The notes under the pieces: generated by a model
The model's database searches: none
What the model saw: the letters and a program-made list of their open reading frames with translations, nothing else
Told to the model about the DNA's origin: nothing
Assembly: GCA_002396505.1 (NCBI GenBank)
Contig: DGYA01000122.1
Location: forward strand, 984 to 9,278
Source: Cyanobacteria bacterium UBA5018
GTDB lineage: Bacteria; Cyanobacteriota; Cyanobacteriia; PCC-6307; Cyanobiaceae
Direction of reading: 5' to 3'
DNA length: 8,295 nucleotides
Program-made: the position numbers and the translations under genes
In this document: positions 1-4,974 of the stretch, piece by piece
How the letters are laid out: each line of letters begins with the position of its first letter
Numbering within the stretch: the stretch's first letter is position 1

Positions 1-419
1 TCCTTGGCCTGGATCTCGATGTCCACCGCCTGGCCCTGGGCGCCGCCGAGGGGTTGGTGGATCATGATCCGGGAATGGGTGAGGCTGCTGCGCTTGCCCT
101 TGGCGCCAGCGGTAAGCAAGAAGGCCCCCATCGAGGCGGCCAGGCCCAGGCAAACCGTTTGCACGTCTGGCTTGATGTGCTGCATCGTATCGAAGATGCC
201 GAGGCCGTCGTATACCGAACCGCCGGGAGAATTGATGTATAGAAAAATGTCTTTGTCGGCGTCTTCCGCCTCCAGAAATAGCAATTGAGCCACCACTCGG
301 TTGGCTGACTCGGCGGTTACGGGCTCGCCTAGGAAGATGATTCGCTCGCGCAATAGGCGCGAGTAAATGTCAAAAGCCCGTTCGCCCCGGCCCGACTCTT
401 CGATCACGATCGGGATCAT
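1..419 (-). CDS. clpP: ATP-dependent Clp protease proteolytic subunit ClpP (N-terminal part, cut by window edge)
   Basis: This is the serine peptidase subunit that forms the barrel-shaped core of the cytosolic Clp protease and degrades substrates fed in by ClpC or ClpX. The reverse strand reads 139 residues beginning MIPIVIEESGRGERAFDIYS, a typical cyanobacterial ClpP N-terminus. The SPGGSVYDGLGIFD segment lies at about residues 64-77. The nucleophile Ser96 sits in GLAASMGAF and the catalytic His121 in HSRIMIHQPLGG. The third catalytic residue (Asp) and the C-terminal third lie beyond position 1, so the full protein would be about 200 residues. I chose ATG at 417-419; an in-frame GTG two codons upstream (423-425) is possible but less likely because family members start MIPIV. 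Cyanobacteria carry several ClpP paralogues plus ClpR. The intact Ser and His show that this is an active-type ClpP and not ClpR, but I cannot assign the paralogue number. It is divergent from thf1. Confidence 0.96.
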   Translation of the reverse strand, partial: MIPIVIEESGRGERAFDIYSRLLRERIIFLGEPVTAESANRVVAQLLFLEAEDADKDIFLYINSPGGSVYDGLGIFDTMQHIKPDVQTVCLGLAASMGAFLLTAGAKGKRSSLTHSRIMIHQPLGGAQGQAVDIEIQAK

Positions 420-462
420 CGACACAGGGGCCAGCGCGGTTCAGCCACGATCCTACCGAGGC

Positions 463-514
463 CGAGTCGCTAGGGTCGCTTGATCACGTCGAGTCGCTAG
501 GGTCGCTGGATCAC
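463..514. repeat. 25-bp near-perfect direct repeat in the clpP/thf1 divergent spacer
   Basis: Two copies of CGAGTCGCTAGGGTCGCT followed by (T/G)GATCAC lie at 463-487 and 490-514. They differ at one position (T481 versus G508) and are separated by GT, giving a 27-bp period. The repeat fills about half of the 109-bp spacer between the two divergent starts, so it is placed where regulators of either gene could bind. It may equally be a recent slippage duplication. Confidence 0.8.
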
Positions 515-528
515 TTGGTGTATCTCGC

Positions 529-1296
529 GTGAGCGACGCCCTCACGGTTGCCGACAGCAAGCGCGCCTTCCATCGCGCCTTCCCGTTTCTGGTGGCTCCC
601 CTCTACCGGCGGATGGTGGATGAGCTGCTGGTGGAACTGCATCTTTTGAGCCGTCAGCAGGGATTTCAGAGCGATCCCCTGTTTGCCTGCGGCTTGATCC
701 AGGTATTCGACGGCTTCACTCGCGGCTATCGGCCCGACCAGCACCGGGAGCTGCTTTTAGCTGCTCTCTGCAGCTGCTCTGGCCATGACGCCGCCGCCCT
801 GCGGCGCCAAAGGGATGGCGCCGTGGCCGCCATTGGCCATCACAGCGTCGAAGAGGTGAAGCAATGGGTGGAGCGCCAGGGGGAAGGCGCTCCTGAACCG
901 CTGGCGCTGGCCCTGGCCAGCATCCGCAGGCCCGACTTTCACTACTCGCGCCTGATGGCGGTGGGGCTGCTCAGCCTGATGGAGCAGGCCCAGGGGGCCG
1001 ATGGCATGGATCCGCTCAGCCTGCGGGGCTATGCCCACGATCTGGGCAGTGCCATGGGCCTGCTGCGGGAGCGGGTGGACAGGGATCTGAACCTCTACGT
1101 CACCAACCTGGAAAAGATGGCCCAGGCGGTGGAGTTGATGGAAGAGACAGTGGCGGCGGAACGGCGCAAGCGCCAGCGGCATCAACAACCGCCCAAAGCC
1201 GAGCAGTCCGCCGATACGGCTAGCGATTCTGGGGGCCAGTCTGGGGGCGATCAGCTGCCAGCGCCGCCAGCTGAAGGCGTCCAGTCAGCTGGCTGA
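529..1296 (+). CDS. thf1: Thf1/Psb29 thylakoid formation and photosystem II biogenesis protein
   Basis: Thf1 (Psb29/Psp29) is a conserved protein of oxygenic phototrophs that supports thylakoid formation and photosystem II biogenesis and repair; in cyanobacteria it is known to stabilise FtsH protease complexes. The 255-residue product matches the family from the N-terminus: TVADSKRAFHRAFPF, then LYRRMVDELLVELHLLS at about residues 25-41, DPLFACGLIQVFDGFTRGYRP near 49-69, FHYSRLMAVGLLSLMEQAQ near 139-157, and the C-terminal helix DRDLNLYVTNLEKMAQAVELMEE near 184-206. The last ~40 residues are rich in Gln, Ser, Gly and Pro and look disordered. The start is GTG at 529; no Shine-Dalgarno is visible. 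The final 25 codons overlap the 3' end of the opposite-strand gene. It is divergent from clpP. Confidence 0.93.
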   Translation: MSDALTVADSKRAFHRAFPFLVAPLYRRMVDELLVELHLLSRQQGFQSDPLFACGLIQVFDGFTRGYRPDQHRELLLAALCSCSGHDAAALRRQRDGAVAAIGHHSVEEVKQWVERQGEGAPEPLALALASIRRPDFHYSRLMAVGLLSLMEQAQGADGMDPLSLRGYAHDLGSAMGLLRERVDRDLNLYVTNLEKMAQAVELMEETVAAERRKRQRHQQPPKAEQSADTASDSGGQSGGDQLPAPPAEGVQSAG

Positions 1297-2620
1297 GCGG
1301 TTGCCCCTTGGTCGCGGTAGCCACCAGCTCCAGGCTGGTGGCCCTGCGCACCAACAGGGGCAGGCCCTCTGGAATCAGCGACAACTTATCCAGTTCCGAT
1401 GGTCGTAGCCGCAGCTGAAACCGATCTGGGACGATCCTGGCGGCTGCCGGGGCAATCGGCTCGGTACCCAGGAACAGCAGCAGCTGCGGATCGCCGCCTG
1501 GGCTTGCCAGCCAGCGCCAGCCCCCCACCACCTGGCCGTCCTCGCGTGAAAAGCTCGCTGTGGGCAGGCGGCGGTTAGATCCGCCGGTGCCAGCGGCGCC
1601 GCCGGCCTCCAACCTGGCCGGGGTCTCTTGGAGACCAGCATCCAGCAGGCTCTGGCGCAGGTGGTCGAGCAGCTTGGCCCAGGCCTGGCGTTCGCTGCCC
1701 ACCATGAATTGCAACTCCAATCCCGCCTGGAAAGCGCCGCTGGCGATTCGACGCAAGCGCAGCTGGAAGGGAATTGATTGCAGCAGCTTTAGCTCCCTAT
1801 CTGCGAAGCCATAGCGGGCCGCCAGCGGTTCGCGGATCAACTGACGGCTCAGCAGCCCCTGGAGCCAGGGCTCCAGGCGCGGGCCGGACAGCTCCAGGGC
1901 CATGCCTGGCGGCAAGGGCACCGCCCGAGCAAAGCCCTGGCCTGCCCTGGGGGGCTCAACCAGCAGACCGGTGAATGCCGTGGCTTCTCCCTGCAGCGCC
2001 AGTGCGCCGCGCAGGTCAGTGCCGCCGCGCAAAGCAGTGGCGCCGGCACCGGTGGAGAGGCTGAGACAGCCCTGGCGCAGGTGCTGCAAAAGCGGCGCTA
2101 CGGGGCCAGTGATCGCCGCCAGACCTAAAGGACTCCAGTAGACGGCTTGACCCTGCTGTAGCCGCTCCAGGCAGCGGCGCTCCAGTCCCTGGCGCTGGCG
2201 GCTGCTGGACTTGAGTTGATCCGACAGCTGGCGGAGCGAGAGCGGATCGGGGGCCAGCACCAGCAGATCATCCACCCGCAGCGCATTTGGCGGCAGCGGC
2301 GTGGCAGCAGCGGCGGGACCTGGGCGATCGGCAATGGCCAGAAAGGCACCACCGTCTCCGTCACGGCCCCAGAACTGCCACCAAAGCCCCCCTTGACGCT
2401 GCCATTGGCGGAGCGCCTGGCTGGGGCCGAGCCGCTGTTGCCACAGGGAGGGCACCGGCCGTAGCGGATTGGCAGCAAAACTCTGAATCAGGGCCGTCTC
2501 GCTCAGCAGCCGAGCGAGACCCTGAGCCTTGGGCCTCGGTAGCCGCCAGAGCACCAGGGCTGGCCCCAGCAGCAGTAGAGCAGTGACCAGGGCCGTAGCC
2601 CGCAGCTGCAGACGCGGCAT
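1220..2620 (-). CDS. Conserved-looking membrane-anchored protein of unknown function
   Basis: I do not recognise this 466-residue protein with certainty. A basic N-terminus (MPRLQLR) is followed by one hydrophobic segment at about residues 8-25 (ATALVTALLLLGPALVLW), which could be a signal anchor or uncleaved signal peptide. The remaining ~430 residues are soluble-looking, with no cysteine-rich or nucleotide-binding motif; they would lie in the periplasm or lumen if the first segment is an export anchor. A Gly-rich patch near residues 345-352 may be a linker. The general plan (N-terminal anchor, large Leu/Gln/Arg-rich domain) resembles cyanobacterial DUF3352-type proteins, but this is only an impression. 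I chose ATG at 2618-2620; a GTG two codons upstream (2624-2626) would give 468 residues. The long open frame and GC-rich third positions support coding. Its 3' end overlaps thf1 by 77 bp in convergent orientation. Confidence 0.8.
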   Translation of the reverse strand: MPRLQLRATALVTALLLLGPALVLWRLPRPKAQGLARLLSETALIQSFAANPLRPVPSLWQQRLGPSQALRQWQRQGGLWWQFWGRDGDGGAFLAIADRPGPAAAATPLPPNALRVDDLLVLAPDPLSLRQLSDQLKSSSRQRQGLERRCLERLQQGQAVYWSPLGLAAITGPVAPLLQHLRQGCLSLSTGAGATALRGGTDLRGALALQGEATAFTGLLVEPPRAGQGFARAVPLPPGMALELSGPRLEPWLQGLLSRQLIREPLAARYGFADRELKLLQSIPFQLRLRRIASGAFQAGLELQFMVGSERQAWAKLLDHLRQSLLDAGLQETPARLEAGGAAGTGGSNRRLPTASFSREDGQVVGGWRWLASPGGDPQLLLFLGTEPIAPAAARIVPDRFQLRLRPSELDKLSLIPEGLPLLVRRATSLELVATATKGQPLSQLTGRLQLAALAADRPQTGPQNR

Positions 2621-2644
2621 GATCACTGAGATTTAAGGAGCTTT

Positions 2645-2719
2645 AGCCAGTCCGCTCCGAGGTGGAGCTGGCTGATCGAGGTTGATCGGGCGACCCCAGC
2701 AGCTGGAACCCACTCCAGC
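2645..2719. other. Two small hairpins between the unknown gene and the small membrane protein
   Basis: The 151-bp spacer 2621-2771 holds two stem-loops. The first pairs AGCCAG (2645-2650) with CTGGCT (2668-2673) and CTCC (2655-2658) with GGAG (2664-2667), leaving a 4-nt bulge. The second pairs GCTGGA (2702-2707) with TCCAGC (2714-2719) around a 6-nt loop. Neither has a T-run on either strand, so they are weak terminator or leader candidates. Confidence 0.3.
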
Positions 2720-2771
2720 CACACCCGAACCTGCCACACCCCAACCAAATAACAGGCCGGGGAAGCCGGAT

Positions 2772-2936
2772 TCATGGGCGGCGGGGGGAGTTGGCCGCCT
2801 GGCGCCGGCGCCGATCGCGCCAGTCAACGGCGGACAGATAGATCACTCCCGCACTCACAAAGATCAGGAGCCCGATGGCCACCCAGGAGAGCAACTGGGA
2901 GCTGGTGGGGCCACTGGCGACGATGGACTCAACCAC
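2772..2936 (-). CDS. Small single-span membrane protein, unknown function
   Basis: This short gene encodes about 54 residues. After a short polar N-terminus (VESIVASGPTSSQ) comes one strong transmembrane helix (LLSWVAIGLLIFVSAGVIYL, about residues 14-33), then a highly basic tail (DWRDRRRRQ) that would stay in the cytoplasm by the positive-inside rule. I do not recognise the family. The start is uncertain. GTG at 2934-2936 leaves 31 bp after petN. An ATG at 2991-2993 would add 19 residues and overlap the petN 3' end by 26 bp, but that added stretch uses codons (GCA GCA TCA ACT TCT) unlike the rest of the gene. Position and strand suggest co-transcription with petN, so a thylakoid or cytochrome b6f association is a guess and nothing more. 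Confidence 0.62.
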   Translation of the reverse strand: MVESIVASGPTSSQLLSWVAIGLLIFVSAGVIYLSAVDWRDRRRRQAANSPRRP

Positions 2937-2967
2937 GATGACACTGCCGGACAGGTTTGACCAGGGC

Positions 2968-3069
2968 TCAGAAGTTGATGCTGCCGTCACCATGGCGGCC
3001 CCAGACGACCATGGCGATCGAGAAGCTGAACAGGGCAGCGAGGGAAGCCCAGCCCACGGTGATCAGCAT
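2968..3069 (-). CDS. petN: Cytochrome b6f complex subunit PetN (subunit 8)
   Basis: PetN is one of the tiny single-helix subunits of the cytochrome b6f complex, which passes electrons from plastoquinol to plastocyanin or cytochrome c6 in the thylakoid membrane and is needed for complex stability. The reverse strand encodes 33 residues, starting MLITVGWASLAALFSFSIA and ending VVWGRHGDGSINF, a near-standard picocyanobacterial PetN. Almost all of residues 3-23 form the membrane helix. The start is ATG at 3067-3069. The frame stays open for 28 further codons upstream, but those would run into the divergent clpS gene and are not part of known PetN proteins. No Shine-Dalgarno is seen. It is divergent from clpS with 64 bp between starts. 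Confidence 0.95.
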   Translation of the reverse strand: MLITVGWASLAALFSFSIAMVVWGRHGDGSINF

Positions 3070-3094
3070 GGCGCGGTGATTTCGAGGTGCCAGG

Positions 3095-3100
3095 ACTTTA
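3095..3100 (-). promoter_or_regulatory. Possible -10 element for petN
   Basis: On the minus strand TAAAGT fits the TANNNT pattern of sigma-70 type -10 boxes and lies 25 nt before the petN ATG. No good -35 is found at the usual spacing. This is weak evidence. Confidence 0.22.
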
Positions 3101-3113
3101 CCTAGGCTCATCA

Positions 3114-3127
3114 ACGATTGAGATCGT
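3114..3127. promoter_or_regulatory. Operator-like inverted repeat before clpS
   Basis: ACGAT-TGAG-ATCGT is a perfect 5-bp inverted repeat with a 4-bp spacer. It ends 6 bp before the clpS TTG and lies in the petN/clpS divergent spacer, where a dimeric regulator could bind. A palindrome this short can also occur by chance. Confidence 0.28.
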
Positions 3128-3133
3128 CGCGCC

Positions 3134-3424
3134 TTGAGCTTCGCCTCGCCCACTGCCGTGCGGGAGTCCCGGACGCTGCGTCAGCCCTACCCGAACTTCA
3201 ATGTGGTGGTGCTCGACGACGACGTGAACACCTTCCAGCACGTGGTGGATTGCCTGGTGAAGCACATCCCGGGCATGCAGCCAGATCGCGCCTGGGAACT
3301 GGCCCACCGCATTGATGGCGAGGGCTCGGCCGTGGTCTGGTGCGGGCCCAAGGAGCAGGCTGAGCTATATCACCAACAGCTACTGGTGGAGGGACTGACC
3401 ATGGCCCCCCTCGAACGCGCCTAG
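3134..3424 (+). CDS. clpS: ClpS-family Clp protease adaptor (cyanobacterial ClpS2-like)
   Basis: ClpS delivers N-end-rule substrates to the ClpA or ClpC unfoldase in the cytoplasm. The 96-residue product has a disordered N-terminus (about 1-20), then the ClpS core: FNVVVLDDDVNTFQHVVDCL (22-41), the helix following IPGM, GEGSAVVW (62-69), and the C-terminal LTMAPLE (88-94). Aligned by eye to E. coli ClpS, the pocket residues Asn34, Asp35, Asp36 and His66 correspond to Asp28, Asp29, Asp30 and Asp61, and the gatekeeper Met40 corresponds to Phe34. The first and fourth positions are therefore changed, which suggests a different N-terminal residue preference, as proposed for the second ClpS type of cyanobacteria. 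TTG at 3134 is the first start after an in-frame stop at 3119-3121. GTG at 3158 is the alternative and would give 88 residues. The DUF2103 gene follows 8 bp after the stop. Confidence 0.9.
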   Translation: MSFASPTAVRESRTLRQPYPNFNVVVLDDDVNTFQHVVDCLVKHIPGMQPDRAWELAHRIDGEGSAVVWCGPKEQAELYHQQLLVEGLTMAPLERA

Positions 3425-3427
3425 GAG
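3423..3427 (+). promoter_or_regulatory. Ribosome binding site AGGAG overlapping the clpS stop
   Basis: AGGAG shares its first two bases with the clpS TAG stop (3422-3424) and is 5 nt before the ATG at 3433. It is the clearest Shine-Dalgarno in the window. It fixes the DUF2103 start and suggests translational coupling to clpS. Confidence 0.75.
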
Positions 3428-3432
3428 AACTC

Positions 3433-3714
3433 ATGGGCCGGGTGGTGATCACCCACAGCACCTACCTGGAGGGGCTGATCCCCCTGCTGCGGCGACTGGC
3501 CCAGCAGCCGGGCATCGACACGGTCACTCCCGCTGTGATCAGCCGCGTAAAAGGCCGCGCCGCCAGCTTGAGGCTGAGGGTGTCCGCACCAATCCTGGGA
3601 GGTTACAAGCTGCTGGCCCGCCGCGGCAATAGTGCCCAGGAGGTGTTTGTGACCACCCAATGGAGCCGTGAGCTGCTCCAGGAACAACTGGATCAGTTGG
3701 CGGGCTCCCCCTGA
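3433..3714 (+). CDS. DUF2103 family protein (predicted metal-binding, function unknown)
   Basis: The 93-residue product begins MGRVVITHSTYLEGLIPLLR and continues with a core near residues 34-72 (AVISRVKGRAASLRLRVSAP, then GGYKLLARRGNSAQEVFV), which matches the small cyanobacterial DUF2103 proteins as I know them. The family is annotated as predicted metal-binding. His8 in the ITHSTY motif is the only obvious ligand candidate here; there are no cysteines, so the metal-binding label is not supported by much in this sequence. The protein is basic in the middle, has no signal peptide or membrane helix, and should be cytosolic. It forms a two-gene unit with clpS, with an 8-bp gap and a Shine-Dalgarno overlapping the clpS stop, so co-expression with the Clp adaptor is likely. 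Confidence 0.85.
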   Translation: MGRVVITHSTYLEGLIPLLRRLAQQPGIDTVTPAVISRVKGRAASLRLRVSAPILGGYKLLARRGNSAQEVFVTTQWSRELLQEQLDQLAGSP

Positions 3715-3729
3715 GCCTGGCCCCAGGGG
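3708..3729 (+). terminator. Weak hairpin at the end of the DUF2103 gene
   Basis: CCCCTG (3708-3713) pairs with CAGGGG (3724-3729) around a 10-nt loop, spanning the stop codon. No T-run follows, so terminator function is only possible. Confidence 0.25.
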
Positions 3730-3753
3730 CGAATTAAGCCTGATTCTGGCAGC

Positions 3754-3764
3754 GGCCAAAAATC
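3754..3764. repeat. Inverted copy of the 14-bp repeat core
   Basis: GGCCAAAAATC is the exact reverse complement of GATTTTTGGCC found in repeat units 1 (3794-3804) and 4 (3836-3846). It can form an 11-bp stem with either unit, with a 29-nt or 71-nt loop. Confidence 0.7.
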
Positions 3765-3791
3765 TGCGGCCAGCCCTGCCGATCCTGAACG

Positions 3792-3861
3792 CTGATTTTT
3801 GGCCACTGATTTTTGGTCATTGATTTTGGGCCGCTGATTTTTGGCCACTGATTTCTGGCCG
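3792..3861. repeat. Five tandem copies of a 14-bp unit
   Basis: The units are CTGATTTTTGGCCA (3792), CTGATTTTTGGTCA (3806), TTGATTTTGGGCCG (3820), CTGATTTTTGGCCA (3834) and CTGATTTCTGGCCG (3848), with a CTGA remnant at 3862-3865. Units 1 and 4 are identical. Because 14 is not a multiple of three, an ORF across the array cannot keep a repeating frame, so it is non-coding. It lies 38 bp before the nitroreductase start. Confidence 0.88.
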
Positions 3862-3870
3862 CTGAAAAGC

Positions 3871-3906
3871 TCTGGCTATCCAGGTAGCCAGAATGCACTT
3901 TGCATT
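3871..3906 (+). promoter_or_regulatory. Back-to-back inverted repeats at the nitroreductase start
   Basis: TCTGGCTA (3871-3878) and TAGCCAGA (3885-3892) form a perfect 8-bp stem with a 6-nt loop. AATGCA-CTT-TGCATT (3892-3906) is a second perfect inverted repeat that covers the TTG start codon. Together they could be an operator or a 5' leader structure limiting translation. A direct test has not been possible here. Confidence 0.5.
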
Positions 3907-4565
3907 TCCCGCCGGCCTTGCCAATCGCCACCTCCCAAATCGATGCAGCGCTGCAATGGCGCTATGCGGTGAAGGCATTCGATCCAAGCCGCAGCATCGA
4001 CCCCGAAACCTGGGCCTGCCTGGAGAACAGCTTGGTGCAGAGCCCCTCAAGCTATGGCCTGCAGCCCTGGAAATTTTTGCTGATCACCGATCCAGCCCTG
4101 CGGGCCCAGCTGCGACCCCATTCCTGGAATCAATCCCAGATCACCGACTGCTCCCACCTGGTGGTGTTCCTGTTGCGACGCAAAATCGAACTGGGCGATG
4201 TGGATCGCTTGATCGCCGCCACCAGTGCCGCCCGGGGTTTGGCACCAGAACAGCTGGGCTTTTATCGCGAACTGATCTTGAAAGATCTGGTCAACGGCCC
4301 CCGCAGCCAGGAAATTGAGCGTTGGTCCAGCAATCAGGTGTACATCGCCCTTGGCACCTTCATGGCTGCCGCCGCCCTACTGGAGGTGGACACCTGCCCA
4401 ATTGAGGGATTCTCGCCCCTGGAATACGACCGAATCCTGGAGCTTGAAACCAGCCCCTATCGCAGCTGCGTGGTCTGCGCCGCCGGCTATCGGGATGCGA
4501 GCGACAAGTATGCCAATCTGGCCAAAGTGCGCTATCCAGCTAGCGAGCTAATCGAAAGCCGCTAG
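3900..4565 (+). CDS. Nitroreductase family FMN-dependent NAD(P)H oxidoreductase
   Basis: Proteins of this family are homodimeric, cytosolic FMN enzymes that use NAD(P)H to reduce nitro-compounds, quinones or flavins. The 221-residue product is close in length to E. coli NfsB (217). FMN-phosphate contacts are suggested by the N-terminal WRYAVKAFD (about 20-28), the middle motif SPSSYGLQPWKF (48-59) and the C-terminal AKVR (208-211), where Lys209 and Arg211 match the NfsB Lys/Arg pair. The helix WSSNQVYIALGTFMAAAALL and the CPIEGF motif are also typical. The substrate cannot be told. The start is unclear: TTG at 3900 (used here) or TTG at 3918. An ATG at 3893 is out of frame and opens only a shadow frame. 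The gene stands alone, flanked by repeat-rich spacers on both sides. Confidence 0.9.
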   Translation: MHFPPALPIATSQIDAALQWRYAVKAFDPSRSIDPETWACLENSLVQSPSSYGLQPWKFLLITDPALRAQLRPHSWNQSQITDCSHLVVFLLRRKIELGDVDRLIAATSAARGLAPEQLGFYRELILKDLVNGPRSQEIERWSSNQVYIALGTFMAAAALLEVDTCPIEGFSPLEYDRILELETSPYRSCVVCAAGYRDASDKYANLAKVRYPASELIESR

Positions 4566-4612
4566 GAATATTCCGGAATAAAGATATTCTGGAATAAGAA
4601 TATTCCGGAAAA
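4565..4612. repeat. Three 16-bp AT-rich palindromic repeats after the nitroreductase
   Basis: The units are GGAATATTCCGGAATA (4565-4580), AAGATATTCTGGAATA (4581-4596) and AGAATATTCCGGAAAA (4597-4612). TATTCCGGAATA (4569-4580) is a perfect palindrome. Two mutually exclusive 8-bp stems, each with one G-U pair, are possible: 4573-4580 with 4585-4592, or 4589-4596 with 4601-4608. It begins on the last base of the stop codon, so it may act as a transcription terminator or mRNA 3' end, although no T-run is present. Confidence 0.75.
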
Positions 4613-4617
4613 CAGCC

Positions 4618-4731
4618 ATAGGGCACCTCGAAAAATGCCAAGGTTCATCGAGGTCGCGGCGCTGGAGGTATTGCATCGACTGACTTGCCCCTTGCTCTGG
4701 CGAGCCGAATCAGTTTTTCGAAGCGCCCTAT
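4618..4731. mobile_element. MITE-like element with 18-bp terminal inverted repeats
   Basis: The left end reads ATAGGGCACCTCGAAAAA (4618-4635). The reverse complement of the right end (4714-4731) reads ATAGGGCGCTTCGAAAAA, matching at 16 of 18 positions. If TA is the target duplication (4619-4620 and 4729-4730), the element proper runs from GGGC at 4621 to GCCC at 4728, 108 bp, which would fit an IS630/Tc1-mariner or IS5-type origin. It is too short to encode a transposase and would need one in trans. A further inverted pair, CCTCGA (4626-4631) and TCGAGG (4648-4653), lies inside the left end. Confidence 0.6.
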
Positions 4732-4748
4732 ATTGAATTGGCTCATGA

Positions 4749-4780
4749 CAGTAAACAGCGCCACAAGACGCTGTTTACTG
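4749..4780. other. Perfect 12-bp stem-loop
   Basis: CAGTAAACAGCG (4749-4760) and CGCTGTTTACTG (4769-4780) are exact reverse complements separated by the 8-nt loop CCACAAGA. It is the longest perfect stem in the window. No T-run follows on either strand, so a bidirectional terminator between nitroreductase and purK is possible but not typical. It might be part of a mobile element remnant. Confidence 0.7.
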
Positions 4781-4974
4781 CTAAATGGGTGGACCGCCGT
4801 GCCGTCTTGCCCCAGTGTTCGACCTGGTGGAACCAGAAGAGGGTCAAAGGCGGGGCTTCGTTTCCAGCTACAAGGCCGGCCTACGTTGCTTCCGCTGCAG
4901 ACCCCCATGTCGAAAAGGGAGTCAGATCAGAAAACTGTGAAAGGCAGTCACCAACACGGCAGTCCTGTTCCAGC

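Larger units (their letters stand above)
4566..4974. other. 409-bp gene-free region with repeats and a MITE-like element
   Basis: This stretch between the nitroreductase and purK has no reading frame with recognisable protein content on either strand; the open frames here are short and mutually inconsistent. From left to right it holds the 16-bp palindromic repeats, a 114-bp element with terminal inverted repeats, a perfect 12-bp hairpin, and about 190 bp (4781-4974) in which I see only a small CTGGT/ACCAG stem (4824-4836). It may be the remains of an insertion. Confidence 0.6.

Noticed and set aside
3792..3861. Possible CRISPR array
   Set aside because: The 14-bp units are contiguous with no spacers, and no cas genes are present.
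3734..3931. Minus-strand frame with repeated NQWPKIS peptides
   Set aside because: The peptide repeat is just the 14-bp DNA repeat read with a 42-bp period; the reading frame shifts from unit to unit, so it is not coding.
3893..4318. An ATG-started frame overlapping the nitroreductase
   Set aside because: It lacks any recognisable motif and is read in a different frame from the clear FMN-binding motifs of the nitroreductase.
4801..4840. GTTCGA with a nearby stem looked like a tRNA T-arm
   Set aside because: No acceptor stem, anticodon arm or correct spacing could be found around it.
4645..4908. Minus-strand 87-codon frame across the MITE-like element
   Set aside because: No similarity to a transposase or any other family was recognised, and it crosses the inverted end and the 12-bp hairpin.
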